The notes below the pieces were generated by a model. The model ran no database searches and was not told where the DNA came from. It saw only the letters and a list, made by a program, of their open reading frames with translations. DNA of 64,000 bases from Lutibacter sp. B2 (lineage in GTDB: Bacteria; Bacillota; Clostridia; Peptostreptococcales; Thermotaleaceae), in contig JADPRS010000018.1 in assembly GCA_015686845.1 (NCBI GenBank), positions 1 through 64,000 on the forward strand. The letters run 5' to 3'. Made by a program: the position numbers and the translations under genes. Every line of letters begins with the position of its first letter. Positions within the stretch are counted from its first letter, which is position 1. Below, one piece after another: positions 61,028 to 64,000 of the stretch.

Positions 61028-62440
61028 ATGAAATGGAAACTAACATTCAGATTTGTAGCTACTATAATTTCAGTGGTGATAATAGTAATACTTATAAATA
61101 TAGTGGCTGCAACAATGGTATTTTTTATAAGAGATAACATTGCTCGTGAAAATAATAAGTTTTGGGAATTTGGTCCAGAGGTGTTTGTAAGAAAATTTCA
61201 TAATTATGTGTTAAGTAATGGAGAGAATGTATATGTAAGTGATGATGGGAAGAAAATCTTAGACGGTACAAAAACATGGATACAAGTTTTAGATGAGGAT
61301 GGAAGAGAAGTTTATCATTATAAAAGGCCAGAAAACATTCCCTTGAAATATACGCCTTTTCAGATTGTTCATGGATATAAATATCAAGGGGGAATAGGTA
61401 GTGCATCAACCATATTCATAGGAGAAAAAAATGTTGGGGATAAGCAGTACAGTTATATTATTGGATTTCCTATGAAAAAGGTTGAAAAGAAAGTTTTAAT
61501 ATATAGTGCAGATGAAATAGGAGGGTTTATAAAAAATGTTACTATGATTGTTCTTTTAATTGATTCTATAATAGCTTTGTTTTTTGGGTATTTATTTAGT
61601 AGAAGACTTACAAAACCTTTAGTAAATATTATTAATGGGGTAGAAAAATTAGGTGTGGGAGAGTATGATGTTTATTACGATCCAAAGGGAATATATAGGG
61701 ATGTTTATCATAATCTGAATACGCTTACAGATACTCTTAATAGTAATAAAATAGAACGCATGAAGATCAATCAAATGAGAGAAGAGTGGATTGCAAATAT
61801 ATCCCATGATGTAAAAACGCCTTTAGCATCTATTAAGGGGTATGCAGAGATTTTAAGTGATGATGAATATGAGTTTTCTAAGGAAGAAATCAAATCCTAC
61901 GCAGAGATTATGCATAAAAAATCCAATTATATAAATGAACTTGTGGATGATTTAAATTTAACCACAAAGCTTAAAAATAAAAATTCTATGCTCGATAAAA
62001 AAGAAACCAACTTAGTAAAATTGGTTAGGGAAACGGTTATTGATATATTAAATGATCCCAATTATAGTGAGAGAGATATTAAATTTATTTCTGAGGAAAA
62101 TGTTATTTTAAAGGAAGTAGATAATATTTTGATAAAAAGGGTAATTAATAATCTTTTATATAATGCCCTTATTCACAATAATGATAAGGTGAAAATAGAA
62201 GTTACTGTGATTAAAGATGAGAGAGTACACATATTTGTGAAAGATCATGGAAAAGGAATAAAAGCAGAAGAGCTTAAGTATATTTTTGACAGATATTATA
62301 GAGGAACCAATACGGGTAAAAGGCATAAAGGTTCTGGACTTGGAATGGCTATAGCGAAGGAAATCGTACAAGCACACGGTGGAGATATAAAAATAAATAG
62401 TATGCTAGGAGCGGGGACGGAAATAGAGGTTATATTATAG
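61028..62440 (+). CDS. Sensor histidine kinase of the ABC-linked system
   Basis: The 470-residue kinase has TM1 (about 9-35), an extracellular domain (about 36-160), TM2 (about 172-192), HAMP, HisKA with ISHDVKTPLASIKGY (His260), and HATPase_c with NLLYNALIH, G1 DHGKGI and G2 GSGLGMAI. It senses an unknown signal outside the cell and phosphorylates the upstream regulator. Confidence 0.92.
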   Translation: MKWKLTFRFVATIISVVIIVILINIVAATMVFFIRDNIARENNKFWEFGPEVFVRKFHNYVLSNGENVYVSDDGKKILDGTKTWIQVLDEDGREVYHYKRPENIPLKYTPFQIVHGYKYQGGIGSASTIFIGEKNVGDKQYSYIIGFPMKKVEKKVLIYSADEIGGFIKNVTMIVLLIDSIIALFFGYLFSRRLTKPLVNIINGVEKLGVGEYDVYYDPKGIYRDVYHNLNTLTDTLNSNKIERMKINQMREEWIANISHDVKTPLASIKGYAEILSDDEYEFSKEEIKSYAEIMHKKSNYINELVDDLNLTTKLKNKNSMLDKKETNLVKLVRETVIDILNDPNYSERDIKFISEENVILKEVDNILIKRVINNLLYNALIHNNDKVKIEVTVIKDERVHIFVKDHGKGIKAEELKYIFDRYYRGTNTGKRHKGSGLGMAIAKEIVQAHGGDIKINSMLGAGTEIEVIL

Positions 62441-62514
62441 GGGATTAAATAACAAAATAAATGGTGATACTTCAATTGTAAAGATTTATACAATACAAAA
62501 GGAGGAAGATATAT

Positions 62515-63069
62515 ATGTCAGTAAACAATGCAATGACTGCAGATTTTTTAAGATCTGCATACGGTGGAGAGAGTATGGCTCACATGAGATATCTTATTTG
62601 GGGAGATGTAGCAGAGAAAGAAGGGATGCCAAACATAGGCAGACTTTTTAGAGCCATTGCTTATGCAGAATGGGCACATGCTGATAATCATTTTAGACAA
62701 TTAGGAGAACAAAAAGGAGACCATACAGTTCCTGCTGGTGCGGTTTTTGGAATCGGTAAAACAGAAGAAAATTTACAAGGCGCGATTGATGGAGAATTAC
62801 ATGAAGTAGAACAAATGTATCCAGTTTACTTAGAAGCTGCTCGTTTTCAAAAGGAAAAAGCAGCTGAAAGAGCCTTTCACTACGCGTTAGAGGCTGAAAA
62901 AATTCATGTCACTTTATTCCAAGAAGCACAACAAGCAGCAAAGGAAGGGAAAGATCTAGACTTAGGAAGAGTCTATGTTTGCCCTGTATGTGGACATACC
63001 GTAGTAGGCAATGCACCTGACAAATGTCCTGTTTGTGGTGCTAAAAAAGAAATGTATAAAGATTTTTAA
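62515..63069 (+). CDS. rbr: Rubrerythrin
   Basis: The 184-residue protein has the diiron four-helix domain (Glu/His ligands in GGESMAHMRY, EWAHADNHF, EVEQMYP and EAEKIHVTLF) and a C-terminal rubredoxin domain with two CPVCG motifs. It reduces hydrogen peroxide in anaerobes. AAAGGAGG precedes the start. It is monocistronic. ATTGTA-N8-TACAAT lies just upstream and could be an operator but is not a clear PerR box. Confidence 0.94.
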   Translation: MSVNNAMTADFLRSAYGGESMAHMRYLIWGDVAEKEGMPNIGRLFRAIAYAEWAHADNHFRQLGEQKGDHTVPAGAVFGIGKTEENLQGAIDGELHEVEQMYPVYLEAARFQKEKAAERAFHYALEAEKIHVTLFQEAQQAAKEGKDLDLGRVYVCPVCGHTVVGNAPDKCPVCGAKKEMYKDF

Positions 63070-63070
63070 A

Positions 63071-63096
63071 ATAAGACCTTATAGGTCTTTTTTTAT
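63071..63096 (+). terminator. Terminator of rubrerythrin
   Basis: AAGACC-ttata-GGTCTT with TTTTTT. Confidence 0.8.
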
Positions 63097-63107
63097 GGAT
63101 AAATAGA

Positions 63108-63183
63108 TTTACATTATTTTCTATAAGGAGTAATATAAATGTGTATTAAGTGTACTATGTTAAACAATACACTTAATACACAT
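63108..63183 (+). promoter_or_regulatory. Promoter and large palindromic operator of the ytrA operon
   Basis: TTTACA (63108-63113) and TAATAT (63131-63136) lie 17 bases apart. Directly downstream, ATGTGTATTAAGTGTA (63139-63154) and its exact reverse complement TACACTTAATACACAT (63168-63183) form a 16-bp-arm inverted repeat around the start of transcription. A GntR/YtrA-type regulator is encoded next, so autoregulation is very likely. Confidence 0.75.
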
Positions 63184-63196
63184 AGGAGGTGAGAAT

Positions 63197-63580
63197 TTGT
63201 TTAAAATAGATCCAAGAAGTAGTACGCCTATTTATCTACAAATCGTAGAAAAAGTAAAGGAAAATATTTTAAAAGGAATATTAGAACTTGAAGAGAAGAT
63301 GCCTTCCGTAAGAGAATTGGCAAAGATGATGACCATAAATCCAAATACAATTCAAAAAGCATACGCAGAGCTTGAAAGACAAAAAGTGATAGTGAAAATA
63401 AGGGGAAAGGGTACATTTGTATCTGCTGATTATAATGGAAAGAAGGATGAGGAAAGAATGAAGGCTTTAAAAGATTTATTTAAAAAGGGAATCGTTGAAG
63501 CCCGTTATTTGGGCCTTAAAAAAGAAGAAGTAATCAATATGATAGAAAATATTTTAGAGGAGTTAAAGGGGGATAAGTAA
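63197..63580 (+). CDS. ytrA: GntR-family regulator, YtrA subfamily
   Basis: The 127-residue protein has a GntR winged helix (STPIYLQIVEKVKENILKG...MPSVRELAKMMTINPNTIQKAYAELE) and only a short helical C-terminal tail, as in YtrA. The start is TTG 63197 behind AGGAGGTGAG. It overlaps the next gene by one base. In Bacillus, YtrA represses an ABC transporter operon that responds to cell-wall antibiotics. Confidence 0.9.
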   Translation: MFKIDPRSSTPIYLQIVEKVKENILKGILELEEKMPSVRELAKMMTINPNTIQKAYAELERQKVIVKIRGKGTFVSADYNGKKDEERMKALKDLFKKGIVEARYLGLKKEEVINMIENILEELKGDK

Positions 63581-64000
63581 TGATTCGGGTAAATAATTTA
63601 GTAAAATATTTAGGAGAAGAAAAAATATTAGATGATATCAATCTTTCTGTAAAGGAAGGAAGTATATATGGTCTAATAGGACCGAATGGAGCAGGGAAAA
63701 GTACATTGATTAGAAATATGGTCGGAATATATACGCCAGATGAAGGAGAAGTTTTATTAAATGGGATGAATGTACAAAAGGAAGTACAGATAAGAGAAAA
63801 ACTTGGATATGTACCAGATTTTCAAAACTTTTAACCATCTTTTAGAGTAGAGGAGATGATAGATTTTTATAAAAATACGTATATGAGTTGGAATAAAGAA
63901 CGTTTTGATCATTTAAGCAAATTATTTAATATAAACCCTAAAAGAAAGATCAGGCAATTATCTAAAGGGCAAAAAACCCAATTATCCATTCATCTTAATT
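63580..64000 (+). pseudogene. ABC transporter ATPase (YtrB-like) with in-frame stop, running off the window
   Basis: The gene encodes Walker A GPNGAGKSTL and then GYVPDFQNF, after which TAA (63832-63834) stops the frame. The same frame continues without interruption as PSFRVEEMIDFYKNTYMSWNK and reaches the signature LSKGQKTQLSIHLN at the window edge. Relatives have Tyr here (FQNFYPSFRVEEM), so one base change, TAT/TAC to TAA, explains it. Either the gene is inactivated, or the read has an error. The 3' end is outside the window. Confidence 0.85.

Noticed and set aside
62465-62500. PerR box upstream of rubrerythrin
   Set aside because: There is an inverted repeat ATTGTA-N8-TACAAT, but it does not match the PerR consensus TTATAATNATTATAA.
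1-64000. Prophage, transposase, integrase or CRISPR-Cas genes
   Set aside because: None of the translated frames resembles such proteins, and no spaced direct-repeat array was seen; the only mobile-looking item is the palindromic element.

Overview
The window reads as chromosome of an anaerobic, endospore-forming, low-GC member of the Clostridia. Base composition is strongly AT-rich, promoters are of the TTGACA/TATAAT or TGGTATAAT type, and ribosome-binding sites are strong GGAGG. Spore genes are present (Gin/CsfB, SpmA/SpmB, a Spo0E-like peptide, an alpha/beta-type SASP), as are [FeFe]-hydrogenase maturases and rubrerythrin. Three kinds of compatible-solute or Na+-coupled carrier (OpuA-type ABC, BCCT, NSS) suggest a salty or alkaline habitat; an Alkaliphilus/Crassaminicella-like lineage is my guess, not proven.

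Layout. 1-1.4 kb: 3' end of a 5S rRNA, two small membrane proteins, anti-sigma-G Gin. 1.6-5.6 kb: the conserved tmk-darA-holB-ricT-yabB block, closed by convergent abrB. 5.8-7.1 kb: HD-domain protein and a DUF948-like protein. 7.3-10.6 kb: glycine-betaine-type ABC importer behind a promoter-terminator leader. 10.7-13.7 kb: spmA-spmB and an orphan Cache histidine kinase. 13.8-18.6 kb: DUF3892 protein, secreted transglutaminase-like protein, stalk-domain protein, TetR-MATE pair. 18.7-20.6 kb: T-box leader and NSS transporter. 20.9-26 kb: two-component system, beta-propeller-like lipoprotein, membrane LRR protein. 26.1-32.5 kb: PadR-DUF1700-DUF4097 and an RND pump with adaptor. 32.5-38.6 kb: DUF3298 protein and two tandem 849-aa diguanylate cyclases. 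38.6-42.9 kb: hydrogenase maturation operon on the minus strand, behind a terminator/antiterminator leader. 42.9-48.1 kb: Trp T-box with trpP, BCCT transporter with a long structured leader, SASP, DMT transporter, GNAT, Spo0E-like ORF. 48.2-52.6 kb: acpP-fabF divergent from bioF-bioH-bioC. 52.7-56.1 kb: second membrane LRR protein, signal peptidase I, pdxST. 56.2-62.4 kb: ABC exporter, TlpA-like lipoprotein and a two-component system. 62.5-64 kb: rubrerythrin, YtrA-type regulator and an ABC ATPase interrupted by a stop codon.

The most novel-looking material is non-coding: (i) a nested-palindrome element of about 140 bp present in two nearly identical copies (38.6 and 49.8 kb); (ii) a leader with mutually exclusive terminator and antiterminator before the hydE/G/F maturation operon; (iii) a multi-hairpin leader ending in a terminator before the BCCT gene; (iv) a T-box whose structural alignment gives an AUG (Met) specifier upstream of an NSS-family transporter.
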